Shown here in pieces: positions 48,158 to 57,380 of a stretch of DNA of 64,000 bases. A program made the position numbers and the translations under genes. The notes under the pieces were generated by a model. That model was not told where the DNA came from, did no database searches, and worked only from the letters and a program-made list of their open reading frames with translations. The first letter of the stretch is position 1. Every line of letters starts with the position of its first letter. The stretch lies in NCBI RefSeq assembly GCF_021043395.1, contig NZ_JAJNKE010000005.1, positions 89,576 to 153,575 on the forward strand, given 5' to 3'. This DNA comes from Clostridium guangxiense (GTDB lineage: Bacteria > Bacillota > Clostridia > Clostridiales > Clostridiaceae).

Positions 48158-48430
48158 ATTTAAGAATAAACAAGAAGGATTTTATATATGATATACATTC
48201 CACATAAGTGTGGAAACTTTTCAAATGCAAACATGAAACTCATTTCATATTTATCATATTTCAAAAAATTTCCATATAAGGGGCGATTTTTTTAAAAAAT
48301 TTCAACTTCAAAAAAATTTTTTAAAATTTCTCAAGGGTAACAGGGCAAAAATTTTTAATTAAAAACTTGAAACTCACTTCAACTTTAGTTACCCATAAAT
48401 TTAATATTTATAATTGTTAATAATTTATTA

Positions 48431-49822
48431 CTATTTTCCCTCATTTTTAACTTCATTATCTTGTACATTAGATGTCGTGTTTTGCGACTTCTCATTATCA
48501 TTATTATCTGTATTATTTCCCGTAGAATTATCTGAATTATTTTCTTCTTTTAATCTTTCCATTTCTGTAGATACATCTGTAGTCAATGGTGACTTCTCTA
48601 TAATGCTCTGTTTGCTTATAGCCCCCATATTAAACTGTGTCTGTATCTCATTTAATAAATCTTGTCCATTAACTGGTCTACTATAATTAAATTCTACATC
48701 TACATAATCATTATTATTGAATGTAATACCCAATAATCCTAACAACTTATCAAAATAAAGAAATCTCTGTTGTAATCCTCTCCTCATCCATTTTTCATTT
48801 AACATTGCTTCAACATCAGCCAATTGATACAATAACTTTAAACTAACTTCACTAACATTAGCAACGTTACTATTGCCCAATGCAATCGAAGGCATATGTG
48901 CTATTGAATTTAATTGTTGCTGTAACTTATCCAAATATAATTTAACTGTATTGCTGTCAATTACAGCATTTTTATAATCAAATGAACCTGTATCCAAATT
49001 AATTGAATATCCACACGCATCTGCTGGAATACTTCCTTCTATTTTCTGACCTGTTGTTACTGGCATGGGATTAAGTGATAACGTGTATATACTATCAGAC
49101 ATTTTTGAAAATATATCCTCAAATTCATCGAACAAAGGTTTTAAATCCTCTAATATACTTCTACCAAAATTATCATATTCACTTTCATTGTTACTGTAAT
49201 GAATAGGTAATCCACTTATATTATTGCTTGTACTAATTAAACGTAAATCTCCGCCTTGATTATTCCATTGTTCAACCCTATCAGCATAATATACATTATA
49301 ATAACTAACACTATTGCTCTGCATTGTATAATACTCTATAAAGCCAATGTAGTCGCCTGTATCTTCGCTATAGATAGGGTATCCATCTTCACTTTTAATT
49401 ATTTTACTGCATACGTTCTTATTATTATCAATATAAACATATTCATATGAATCCGCATACTTAATTACATTATCAAGTAATTTAAAATCTATATTATTAT
49501 AATTGCCTCTCCTATATACGTTTTGATATTCCTTAACTTTCCCCTCGCTTCCAGTAAGTGATAAAGGTTTTCCCAATAAATATGTGCTATGAAAGTTTAG
49601 TATTGTTTTTGCTTGATTTAAAATTAACTTTTTAGTTATGTATTCTTGTCCTTTCCATTCTGCATCTTCTCTTTCTAATATCTTATGATGCCCTAATAGA
49701 TATTCTTTATTATTTATTACATTACTAATTCTTACTATATGATTGCTCTGTTCAACTTCATCTTCAAACCAATTAACATTATTATTATATCTATCTGAAA
49801 TATAATTTTCTAAAGTTTGCAT
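48431..49822 (-). CDS. Phage portal protein, SPP1 gp6-like
   Basis: A 463-aa portal: N-terminal YNNNVNWFEDEVEQSNHIVR and KKLILNQAKTILNFHSTYLLG, the mid-domain NNISGLPIHYSNNESEYDNF with GRSILEDLKPLFDEFEDIFS, and a late helical stem-crown segment (VSEVSLKLLYQLADVEAMLN). The C-terminal 45 residues are an Asn/Ser/Asp-rich tail. The dodecameric portal forms the DNA gate at one capsid vertex and docks the terminase. An AGGAGGGGC site precedes the ATG. The usual minor-head gene does not follow. Confidence 0.88.
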   Translation of the reverse strand: MQTLENYISDRYNNNVNWFEDEVEQSNHIVRISNVINNKEYLLGHHKILEREDAEWKGQEYITKKLILNQAKTILNFHSTYLLGKPLSLTGSEGKVKEYQNVYRRGNYNNIDFKLLDNVIKYADSYEYVYIDNNKNVCSKIIKSEDGYPIYSEDTGDYIGFIEYYTMQSNSVSYYNVYYADRVEQWNNQGGDLRLISTSNNISGLPIHYSNNESEYDNFGRSILEDLKPLFDEFEDIFSKMSDSIYTLSLNPMPVTTGQKIEGSIPADACGYSINLDTGSFDYKNAVIDSNTVKLYLDKLQQQLNSIAHMPSIALGNSNVANVSEVSLKLLYQLADVEAMLNEKWMRRGLQQRFLYFDKLLGLLGITFNNNDYVDVEFNYSRPVNGQDLLNEIQTQFNMGAISKQSIIEKSPLTTDVSTEMERLKEENNSDNSTGNNTDNNDNEKSQNTTSNVQDNEVKNEGK

Positions 49823-49835
49823 ATTACCGCCCCTC

Positions 49836-50120
49836 CTATTTTATTTTTGTCAAAAGAAATAAAATAACTGGAATTAATATTACACTAATAACATATTTCC
49901 AATTATCAGTACCTTTATTTTCATTACCTAGCATAAAATTTTCTAGCTTTTCACTTAATTTTTCTATTGTGTTATTCAACTTTTCCATACTTGCATTAAG
50001 ATTTTTAATTGTTACTTGCTGTGTTGCTGTATCAACCTTAATATTATTTATATCTTTCTCACTTGCTGTTATCCTTTGCTCATGATTATTTAATTTTTCT
50101 ATTATATCCTTATTTTCCAT
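49836..50120 (-). CDS. XhlA-like coiled-coil membrane protein
   Basis: A 94-aa protein: a heptad-rich coiled coil (residues about 5-65, LNNHEQRITASEKDINNIKV onward) followed by one C-terminal span (WKYVISVILIPVILFLLTKI). This is the architecture of phage haemolysin/holin accessory protein XhlA. It is unusual between terminase and portal, where lysis genes do not normally lie. No endolysin accompanies it, so a role in packaging or membrane association is possible. Confidence 0.65.
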   Translation of the reverse strand: MENKDIIEKLNNHEQRITASEKDINNIKVDTATQQVTIKNLNASMEKLNNTIEKLSEKLENFMLGNENKGTDNWKYVISVILIPVILFLLTKIK

Positions 50121-50168
50121 GCAACTTCATCTCCTTTATATAACACATCCTAAGTTAAACTTAGGACG

Positions 50169-51740
50169 TTAAAATTTATAATAAAATCTATTCTTCATAC
50201 TTACTATCGCAAATGCAGTAGCCATTACACTATCATCATGTGAACCACTTATTGCTCCCATACTTCCATTATCATTAATTTCAAATACCTTCATTTCCTG
50301 TAGCAACCTTCTTGAATTAATTTTTAATTGTCCTTTAGCAAACAATTCAACAAAATCATTTATAATTAGTGATTTACTTTTATTATTAGTGTCAAATCCA
50401 ACATTCCAAACTGCTCTGTTTAATTCATCATAGGATTGATATTTAGTCATATTCATATACTTATATTCATATCTTAATTTTTCAATTGCACTATGTCCTC
50501 CTGAAGCTTTTTCCACTGTAATAAGACCTTTATTATAATATCTGCCCAGTTCATCTATTATTTCAGCCATTTGAAAAGGCTTTAATTTATTATTATAAAA
50601 CTCTGCTACTTGTTCGCCATTTTTGTCGAAAACTTCTACAACAGAATAATCTTGTGAAACCCCCTCACTCAAATCACAACCTAAAAAGTACCTTTCGCCA
50701 CTCTTAGCGATTTTATATATAAAAAAAGACCTGCCATAATGATTCCTTAAAATCATAGGCAAATCTATAATATTTTCTTTCTTTATATATGTAGTTTTAT
50801 TATTAATTATTGCACGTTCTACTGCATCAATTCGTTTATTATCAAATATATTACCCCCTGTACTTATAAATGCTTCTACTGCTGTTGAAGGATATTCTTG
50901 ATGAAACATATCTAGTCCACTACTTGCAACTTTACCTCTACGCCACATTAATTGCTCTATAGTAGCACCCATTTTTGATAATTCTCGTTCCTCTTCATCA
51001 AGTTCATTTTCTGTAAGTAATTTATTATTATTTCTTGATTTATATAATTCGACTGCATTCTTATAATCTTTTTTGAAAAGTGTACTTCCATTGATCCAAT
51101 TAAAGAAGAAACTTTTATAGTTATTTTCATTATTTTTTGCTTGAAAATATAAATCGTGAAAATAGTTGAGTCCGTTTGCAGTGGATTCGATAATTAATTT
51201 TCCTGTTGGTGCAAGTGCTTGTGTAATAGAATTTAACTGTTTTTTAGGCATCTTCCAAAAAGCAAACTCACTTAAATGTACTAAATGTAATGTATCCCCA
51301 CGAGCAACGTCTTTATTTCCTGCACAAGTACAAGTAATTTTACTGCCATTAGTCATCTTTATTTCTTGTCTATTATTGGCAACTGTCTTAGGTTTAAGCC
51401 ATGTAGGCAAACTATTAAATTGCTGTTTTAATTTATCAAATATTGCATTACATGATTTTTGGTCATGTGATACCAGTAAACACGCACTATTAGGATATAC
51501 AATACATTGCCTTATTGCTAGTCCAACTGTGCAAACTGACAAACCTAGCTGTCTACTCTTTAAAACTATATTAAATTTTTCTAATCCTTCAACAAATTCT
51601 TTCTGCTCTGCTGTAAGTACGAAAGGTACTGTTTTAGTATCTTTATTTACTATCTTAATAAAAGCACCTATCCATTCAACCTCATGTGCATCTTCCCATA
51701 ACCATTTTAATTTTTTAACATTTTCAATACTTAAAGCCAT
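50169..51740 (-). CDS. terL: Phage terminase large subunit
   Basis: A 523-aa DNA-packaging motor. The ATPase domain has an adenine-region NIVLKSRQLGLSVCTVGLA (Walker A variant K-S-R-Q-x-G-x-S) and Walker B LVHLSEFAFW with the catalytic Glu, followed by IIESTANGLNYFHDL (motif III). The C-terminal RNase H-like nuclease has FLGCDLSEGVSQDYSVVEVF, VEKASGGHSAIEKL and SGSHDDSVMATAFA acidic residues. It appears intact. Its start overlaps the last base of the small subunit gene. Confidence 0.93.
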   Translation of the reverse strand: MALSIENVKKLKWLWEDAHEVEWIGAFIKIVNKDTKTVPFVLTAEQKEFVEGLEKFNIVLKSRQLGLSVCTVGLAIRQCIVYPNSACLLVSHDQKSCNAIFDKLKQQFNSLPTWLKPKTVANNRQEIKMTNGSKITCTCAGNKDVARGDTLHLVHLSEFAFWKMPKKQLNSITQALAPTGKLIIESTANGLNYFHDLYFQAKNNENNYKSFFFNWINGSTLFKKDYKNAVELYKSRNNNKLLTENELDEEERELSKMGATIEQLMWRRGKVASSGLDMFHQEYPSTAVEAFISTGGNIFDNKRIDAVERAIINNKTTYIKKENIIDLPMILRNHYGRSFFIYKIAKSGERYFLGCDLSEGVSQDYSVVEVFDKNGEQVAEFYNNKLKPFQMAEIIDELGRYYNKGLITVEKASGGHSAIEKLRYEYKYMNMTKYQSYDELNRAVWNVGFDTNNKSKSLIINDFVELFAKGQLKINSRRLLQEMKVFEINDNGSMGAISGSHDDSVMATAFAIVSMKNRFYYKF

Positions 51741-52159
51741 TATTCACCACCACTTTTCTTTAATGCAGGAATATCTATACCTGTAAGATAATCGTTCATT
51801 TCATTTTGTTTATCTTCAAAGAATTCACTCTTAGAGAAATCAACTACCCATTTCGCAGCATTGGTATCTCCTTTTTCAATTGCTTTTATATACATAGCAT
51901 CATATACATCACAGATTTTAACAAACCTCTTTTGCTTCATGTATGTACGTATTGCTTCTTGAACATCTTCCCTAATTAGCCAATTTTCCATAGCATTTTC
52001 AAATTCACATCCACAACTATTTTTACAACTCTTATCAAAATTTTCTTTAGTTCTGTCCTTTGCACTTGTGTCTACGTACCATTTCACAAAAGGATATATT
52101 TTATTTGAATTAACATCTAATTTTTGCATTATTGTTCCCTTTGTTGTTTTAGTTTTCAT
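51740..52159 (-). CDS. terS: Probable terminase small subunit
   Basis: A 139-aa protein translationally coupled to terL (one-base overlap). The N-terminal part has charged helices and a CKNSCGCEF cysteine cluster. The C-terminal AMYIKAIEKGDTNAAKWVVD matches the GD..A...L pattern of TerS oligomerisation domains. TerS recognises pac or cos and loads the motor; in satellites it redirects packaging to the element's own DNA. AGGAGGGGC precedes the ATG. Confidence 0.75.
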   Translation of the reverse strand: MKTKTTKGTIMQKLDVNSNKIYPFVKWYVDTSAKDRTKENFDKSCKNSCGCEFENAMENWLIREDVQEAIRTYMKQKRFVKICDVYDAMYIKAIEKGDTNAAKWVVDFSKSEFFEDKQNEMNDYLTGIDIPALKKSGGE

Positions 52160-52189
52160 ATATTAGTTGCCCCTCCTATTCAAAATTAT

Positions 52190-52327
52190 TTATAATACAA
52201 CTCTCTCTCCCGTTTCTTCATATATTTTTTTTGCATATGCCCTCTGTTCCTCGTTTGGCTTATAATATTTGTATTTAACATCCTTCTTATTTCTATTGAA
52301 AATTTTATTAATTATTTTTTTTAACAT
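52190..52327 (-). CDS. Small basic hypothetical protein, 45 aa
   Basis: The ORF begins MLKKIINKIFNRNKKDVKY and ends ETGERVVL. An AGAAGGAATAATTT site precedes the ATG, and the stop is 31 bases before terS, so it is probably the first gene of the terminase operon. Highly basic first half, acidic second half. Not recognised; it could be a DNA-binding accessory factor. Confidence 0.5.
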   Translation of the reverse strand: MLKKIINKIFNRNKKDVKYKYYKPNEEQRAYAKKIYEETGERVVL

Positions 52328-52423
52328 AAATTATTCCTTCTTTCATAATAGTTAATTTTTATGCGTTCAACTGACTGAATACCGCATATTAGATTTATAA
52401 TTGTTCATTATAATAGTTATATA

Positions 52424-52702
52424 TAAGGGGCGTCCCTCTTGTTTATGTTTCGTTCCTACGTCACTACACAGAAACAATTCACCTTTGCCCCTTAAACCCT
52501 AAAGGGAATGATGATCTATTTTTTTATCTGTAATAATTCACACATACAAAGGGGGTTTGGGGGAAATGTTAGGGTGGGCATGGTTTTTGCCCGCCTTTCC
52601 CCCATGTATACCTAGTTCAGAAAGTTGTCACTTTTTAAAATACATAATATACGTATTTATATTTGTTATATAATATATAGCAGTTTGAAAAGTGACAACT
52701 TT
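52424..52702. repeat. Three consecutive large inverted repeats (candidate origin or packaging site)
   Basis: H1: TAAGGGGC at 52424-52431 with its complement at 52487-52494. H2: GGGGGAAA at 52559-52566 with TTTCCCCC at 52596-52603, enclosing GGGCA/TGCCC. H3: AAAGTTGTCACTTTT at 52621-52635 with a perfect 15-base complement at 52688-52702. The GC-rich stems stand out in AT-rich DNA. They lie between the terminase operon and the 378-aa ORF, where pac/cos or replication-origin elements often occur. H3 is followed by a T-run on the plus strand. Confidence 0.7.
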
Positions 52703-52709
52703 TTTTCTA

Positions 52710-53846
52710 CTAGAATGGCACATTATTTTCTTGACTATTGGGTGTTAATCCTAATTCTTTTGCCCAATAATCTGCTTCTTGTAATTGCTTCTTTGGGTCT
52801 TCCATACCTTCAATTTTATTAACAATATTAAGTGCTTTATAATCCAATACTACACGTACACAATTCTCTATTGTTTTATGGTATATTAAGCTAGTAATTC
52901 TATCGTTATCGTACTTATTGCATCCCAAAATCTTATGTCTTTCTTGTTTTTTCTTGACTCTCTCTTTTGTCCTTTCTACTGAAAAATAATCAACAACTTC
53001 TTTAGAAAAGATATTATTAAATTCCTTCTCAAGTTTCTTAACATTCTTTTGCTCTTGCACATTCTTAACAACAATCTTATACCCTTGCCAAAATCCATCT
53101 ATATCAATTTCATTTATATCAAAATACTCCATAACCCTATCATTAATTTTTTTATAATACTCCATTCTTAGGGGTATGTTATTAATTAGTTGTTGTTTCT
53201 TTATTCCCATTTCTTGCAATACATCTTCTTCTGTCTCTTTTACAAAATCTATATCTATATCATTCATTGGCTCAATGTCACCATCTTTGGCTACTAGATA
53301 TGTTAATGTATACTTTAATTTATCAGCATTCTGTAGCCTGTTTAAAGCACCTAGTAATGCTGGCTTTATTTTGTTATGCATACAATAGAATAGGTCATTT
53401 TCAGCAAGCCAATTATTATGTTGATATGTAGTATATAGAAATTTGTGAAATTTATTTCTATTACATTCACAAACTCGATAATTAAAGTTGACCATCTTTA
53501 TCATCTGTGCCAAACATGAATTTGTTATGTATACAATATATTCATGATGCAATTCCTGCTTATTATATAGAAAGTTTTCTATTAATTTATCTGTATATTG
53601 TGCATATTTATTATTGTTCCCATGGCTACCTTTAGATTTGCCCCTATTATCAATTTTTTCTTTTGGCTCTGCATAGATCTCTGTAACAATAAATCCATTA
53701 CCCTGTTTTGTATATTTAAAATACCTTTCCCAATCTTGTAATTGCAATTGCTTAGATTTGCCACCTTTAATTGGTTCATCTAATACTTCACATAGTTCCT
53801 TATAATTTTTGTATTTTTTGTTTAATTCTAAATTCTCTAAGTTCAT
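52710..53846 (-). CDS. Hypothetical 378-aa protein, possible DNA-binding/replication protein
   Basis: The start is well supported (GGAGGTTAAATTATT then ATG). Residues 1-60 (LNKKYKNYKELCEVLDEPIK, then WERYFKYTKQGNGFIVTEIY) look like a small winged-helix-type domain seen in uncharacterised clostridial phage and plasmid proteins. The remainder is Lys/Asn-rich and mostly helical, with a basic KTKER-like region near 300 (VERTKERVKKKQERHKIL). It flanks the three-hairpin cluster, so an origin-binding role is plausible but unproven. No known Rep motif was seen. Confidence 0.5.
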   Translation of the reverse strand: MNLENLELNKKYKNYKELCEVLDEPIKGGKSKQLQLQDWERYFKYTKQGNGFIVTEIYAEPKEKIDNRGKSKGSHGNNNKYAQYTDKLIENFLYNKQELHHEYIVYITNSCLAQMIKMVNFNYRVCECNRNKFHKFLYTTYQHNNWLAENDLFYCMHNKIKPALLGALNRLQNADKLKYTLTYLVAKDGDIEPMNDIDIDFVKETEEDVLQEMGIKKQQLINNIPLRMEYYKKINDRVMEYFDINEIDIDGFWQGYKIVVKNVQEQKNVKKLEKEFNNIFSKEVVDYFSVERTKERVKKKQERHKILGCNKYDNDRITSLIYHKTIENCVRVVLDYKALNIVNKIEGMEDPKKQLQEADYWAKELGLTPNSQENNVPF

Positions 53847-53860
53847 AATAATTTAACCTC

Positions 53861-54055
53861 CTACACATTTAATATTTTTCTAAATTCATTTTTTAAATCA
53901 AAAACTTTTTCTACTGCTAATTGTAATTCTTTTGTATTTACAAAACTATACGCCATTTTCCCTTTAAAATTTTTAAATTTATAGTACCTAAATCCTAAAA
54001 AACTTAGTGTATTAGCAATATATATTGAATCTGTTTCATAAAATTTCTTTTCCAT
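53861..54055 (-). CDS. DUF5659-like small protein, 64 aa
   Basis: A small protein whose pattern (KFYETDSIYIANTLSFLGFR, then a Phe at the end of a short strand) resembles DUF5659 proteins of phages and clostridial plasmids, function unknown. It has a GAAAGGAAG ribosome site and lies 14 bases upstream of the 378-aa ORF in the same transcription unit. Confidence 0.55.
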   Translation of the reverse strand: MEKKFYETDSIYIANTLSFLGFRYYKFKNFKGKMAYSFVNTKELQLAVEKVFDLKNEFRKILNV

Positions 54056-54179
54056 TCTTAATTACTTCCTTTCATAATAGCTGTGTCAAGATGATACAAC
54101 CCAATTGACAGCACATTTTTATTCCATGCAATTTTGCACTATCCAAAATTGGCTAAAGCTTGAGATTTAAAATAATTTA

Positions 54180-54203
54180 GAGGTGCTATTACTGCACCCC
54201 TAT
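54180..54203 (-). terminator. Hairpin after the DHH-like gene
   Basis: On the minus strand AGGGGTGC pairs with GCACCTCT around AGTAATA, followed by AAATTATTTT. It lies 6 bases past the stop of the 270-aa ORF. The T-run is interrupted. Confidence 0.5.
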
Positions 54204-54209
54204 AAACTT

Positions 54210-55022
54210 TTAATAACTAAATTTTATATAATTTTTATTTGTTAATGCTTGTGTGAAAATTTCATCATTATTTGCTTCTAAATCTGCTTTAAATCTGCTA
54301 AATTGATATAATGGTAATCCTTTATCTGTATATGTATTTGTTTGATTATATTTATTTTTAGGTAAACAAAAAGGCAAGTTAAATAACTTACTTAGTCCGT
54401 TAAGGTCTATGGAAGTTTTTAACTCACCATCTTCATTCATGAATATCTTTTTATTTAATTTATATTTTTCTATTATATTGATAAATTCTTGCTTTGTATG
54501 CCTTTCTGCAACATCTATGATTATATCTAATTCCATGTCTTTTAGATATCTTCTTTGTGTTCCACTAAAATCAATCTTCCAAGGAAAGAATGGTATATAC
54601 ATTCCATCAATCGCAAGTAAGACCATTAATGCCTCTTCTGTTAAATTAGATATATCATAATCATAGTAACTTATTATCTCTAGTGCTGTAGAACCTGCAT
54701 ATTTGCTATAATATGTATTTTGATTTATACCTTTAATTACATTTATATTGGCACTATTTTCATTTTTATTTAATGTAGTATGATTTCCCCAACACCTGCC
54801 AACATTTAAATCCATATCAATTCCACATAATTTTAAGCCATTTTTATAATTATCTGCTCTATACAACTTACTAAAACTATAAAAATGAGATAGTTCATAT
54901 CCTTTTATCTGCTGTAATAAAATACATGAAAATAAACTATCTATATCGTCTGTTAAACACATATAATATTTCTTATCATTATCAACCCATGCTGGAAAAT
55001 TCTTTTTAATTTCTTTATTCAT
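54210..55022 (-). CDS. Hypothetical 270-aa protein with DHH-phosphoesterase-like motif order
   Basis: Aspartate-rich motifs appear in the order of DHH-superfamily enzymes: CLTDDIDSLFS (about 22-32), GIDMDLNVG (about 68-76), CWGNHTT (about 78-84) and LLAIDGMYI (about 135-143). The strict DHH triad is replaced by GNH. If real, it could be a nuclease or nucleotide phosphatase. The ribosome site is weak. I am not sure of the family, and no close relative comes to mind. Confidence 0.45.
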   Translation of the reverse strand: MNKEIKKNFPAWVDNDKKYYMCLTDDIDSLFSCILLQQIKGYELSHFYSFSKLYRADNYKNGLKLCGIDMDLNVGRCWGNHTTLNKNENSANINVIKGINQNTYYSKYAGSTALEIISYYDYDISNLTEEALMVLLAIDGMYIPFFPWKIDFSGTQRRYLKDMELDIIIDVAERHTKQEFINIIEKYKLNKKIFMNEDGELKTSIDLNGLSKLFNLPFCLPKNKYNQTNTYTDKGLPLYQFSRFKADLEANNDEIFTQALTNKNYIKFSY

Positions 55023-55283
55023 AATTTTTTATGTTTATAATTTATTATTGTAAAAAACGTTTATATATTTTTTCTGTTTCCATCGCCTCACCTTCCCGTA
55101 CTATTCTAAGTTACAATGTTAATTATTAACATTTTTACACCTACCTTTCAAAATTTTGTTTATGTATTATATTTCTTTATATGTAAAACTGTATAAGCAT
55201 CATTTGCCCCTAGAACGCATTTTAAACGCTGATTAGTGTAATTACATTACTCCAATTTAGACGTTAAATAACGCTCATAATGG

Positions 55284-55535
55284 CTATTTTTTAGTTGCTC
55301 TTTTCTTAACTTCCTCTTTAGATTCTTCTTTAAATAGTTCTTGTACCTTTTTTCTTTCGCCTTCAGTTAAATTTATATATTTTATAATTTTTTCATAGTT
55401 TACTGAAGGTATAATTTCTTTTTCATTCATAATCATAGATATATAATTTTTTGAAACTCCCAAATAATTTGCAATTTCTTGTTGTCTAATATCTTTCATT
55501 ATTAAAACTGTTTTTATCTGTCTACCTGATAACAT
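55284..55535 (-). CDS. XRE-type helix-turn-helix regulator, 83 aa
   Basis: Residues 1-60 form a Cro/CI-type domain (IKTVLIMKDIRQQEIANYLG, VSKNYISMIMNEKEIIPS) followed by a charged tail (EESKEEVKKRATKK). GGAGGAAACTTA precedes the ATG. It lies between the capsid gene and the 270-aa ORF and may control the downstream replication/packaging genes. Targets unknown. Confidence 0.75.
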   Translation of the reverse strand: MLSGRQIKTVLIMKDIRQQEIANYLGVSKNYISMIMNEKEIIPSVNYEKIIKYINLTEGERKKVQELFKEESKEEVKKRATKK

Positions 55536-55612
55536 TAAGTTTCCTCCATTCTTTGTTTAAAAGTTAATTAAAAAAAAGGAATAGATAGTTTTACCTACCT
55601 ACTCCATAAAAA

Positions 55613-56458
55613 CTATTTATTTTTTATCATAACTATACCTGCATCATTAACTAAGCCAACACCTGCAATTAAATCTGCATTGATTTTAGTTGATTTTGTA
55701 TCAATGTCCCTTGCTTGCTCTGTGTTAAGTTGTCTCTTATATGGAACTAATAAAGAACCTTTCTTAATTATATAAGTGACACATTGACTATTTGTTGCAT
55801 CCCATGTACCTTTAGAAGATAAAACGACATTGATTCCTCTAAAATCTCCAATTATATTCTGCTTTATAATTCCATTATCTTTTGTAACTGTAGTATTTGT
55901 ACTATTTACAAATTCAGGCATATTAATAAATGCAGATTTCAATTTTGGACTAATAACTATGCCTTCAAAATCAGTTATATTTTGCTTGTCTCCGTATAGA
56001 TTTAATGCAGTATCTACTTCTGCTGCTGTTATAGTTGTTGCACTTGCACAATTTGAAACAAGTGGTGTAGTACCTGCTACACTTACGACTGTATCATCTA
56101 ATTTTTCTGCAATTAATTGTCCTATTTGTTTAGACATTTCACCTACTGGGTCACCATAACTTGCAAGTAATGCTCTATCTGTTATCTGATAACCTTTCGC
56201 AAACTGTTGTAGTTCAATTTTTTGAGTTGTATGTGTTAATTTATCATAAGGAATTGAATCTCCTTCATTTAAAATAACTGCTGAACTTCCTAAACTCCAT
56301 TTTGGTATAGTTAAACTATCACCTGCTTGTCCTTCTAAATCATTATTAACATCAGCAAAACCTAGCATAACACTATTAGTTAAAATTGCCTGTTCTATAA
56401 ATGGTGTATACACCTCGGGGATTAACATATCTGCTCTCATACTTCCTGTAAATGCCAT
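55613..56458 (-). CDS. Phage major capsid protein, HK97 fold (P22/N4 coat-like)
   Basis: A 281-aa coat protein: N-terminal MRADMLIPEVYTPFIEQAIL, the core GDSLTIPKWSLGSSAVILNE and QKIELQQFAKGYQITDRALL, the A-domain region GIVISPKLKSAFINMPEF and IIGDFRGINVVLSS, and C-terminal TKSTKINADLIAGVGLVNDA. ATG 56458 has AAAGGATGATG; an ATG four codons upstream overlaps that site. A scaffold-like gene precedes it, so the head module scaffold-coat pair is intact. Confidence 0.88.
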   Translation of the reverse strand: MAFTGSMRADMLIPEVYTPFIEQAILTNSVMLGFADVNNDLEGQAGDSLTIPKWSLGSSAVILNEGDSIPYDKLTHTTQKIELQQFAKGYQITDRALLASYGDPVGEMSKQIGQLIAEKLDDTVVSVAGTTPLVSNCASATTITAAEVDTALNLYGDKQNITDFEGIVISPKLKSAFINMPEFVNSTNTTVTKDNGIIKQNIIGDFRGINVVLSSKGTWDATNSQCVTYIIKKGSLLVPYKRQLNTEQARDIDTKSTKINADLIAGVGLVNDAGIVMIKNK

Positions 56459-56562
56459 AATAAACATCATCCTTTCGTTTTTTAATTATTTTTTTATATA
56501 AAAAAACAACTGACCTATACAATTGCAGACCAGTTGTTAATTACACACATTTTTATTAAGTT

Positions 56563-56727
56563 TTAATTATCAGACATATAAATTAGAAAATTCATTCTTC
56601 TGATATTATTATCTTTTTTTAATTGTTCTTTTATTGATTCTATTACTATCTCAGGGTTATCAAGAAATTGATCTCTTGATATACATAGCGTACACTTAGG
56701 ATAGTTTTGATTAGACAAATCATTCAT
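56563..56727 (-). CDS. Small protein with CxxC, 54 aa
   Basis: The ORF begins MNDLSNQNYPKCTLCISRDQ and ends FLIYMSDN, with a strong GGAGGAGAAGATT ribosome site. KCTLC suggests a half zinc ribbon that could bind metal as a dimer. It lies between scaffold and coat genes. Function unknown. Confidence 0.55.
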   Translation of the reverse strand: MNDLSNQNYPKCTLCISRDQFLDNPEIVIESIKEQLKKDNNIRRMNFLIYMSDN

Positions 56728-56739
56728 AATCTTCTCCTC

Positions 56740-57303
56740 CTATTTACTTAATCTGTTATATAAATCTTTATTACTTTTAAATAAATTAACTCTATCCGTA
56801 TAACTCATTTTTAAGAATTGTTCCTTTGTAATAGAATCCTTCTGTGAATTATGCTGTGTTGGTTTATACGAATTATCTATTGCATTGTTTTTTATTGTAT
56901 TATTAAATATCTCCTTTAAACTGCTTATTTCAGTTTTTACATCCTCTGCTCCTGTAAGATATTTTCCCAGTCCAGAAGGCAAACCCTGCTCTTTAAGTTC
57001 ATTTTCAATATTCAATAATTTTTCTTTCTTAGATACTTCTTTTTCTTTATCCTCAAGCACTTTCAACCTGTTTTCAAGTTCAATTTCACCATCACTTTTC
57101 TCTTTTGGCTTGTACTTATTTAGTTCATCCTCTGCTGTCTTTAATTTTTTACTGTATTCTGTTCTTACTTTGTCAGTTTCACTTTGCACTTTTGCATTAA
57201 GTAATTGTGTTACTTCCTCTTCTGTATAAGTTTTTACCTCATTTACCTTTGTATCCTCTTGTTTAGTTTCTTGTGTTTCAGTTGTTTTTGTTTCATCTGC
57301 CAT
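56740..57303 (-). CDS. Probable capsid scaffolding protein
   Basis: A 187-aa, highly charged, coiled-coil protein (EVTQLLNAKVQSETDKVRTE, LEDKEKEVSKKEKLLNIENE) with a disordered acidic start and a C-terminal MSYTDRVNLFKSNKDLYNRL, typical of SPP1/gp20-family scaffolds (DUF4355-like). It sits directly upstream of the coat gene, as in most phages. Scaffold guides procapsid assembly and then leaves. Confidence 0.82.
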   Translation of the reverse strand: MADETKTTETQETKQEDTKVNEVKTYTEEEVTQLLNAKVQSETDKVRTEYSKKLKTAEDELNKYKPKEKSDGEIELENRLKVLEDKEKEVSKKEKLLNIENELKEQGLPSGLGKYLTGAEDVKTEISSLKEIFNNTIKNNAIDNSYKPTQHNSQKDSITKEQFLKMSYTDRVNLFKSNKDLYNRLSK

Positions 57304-57380
57304 ATTAATTCATTTCTCCTTTCAAGTTTCCTATATTGTCCCTATATAAATAGTTACAATAAAAGACCCTTATAAAAATT

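Noticed and set aside
51166..51786. Plus-strand ORF of 206 codons opposite terL
   Set aside because: It is antisense to an intact, conserved terminase ATPase domain; length arises from codon bias of the opposite strand.
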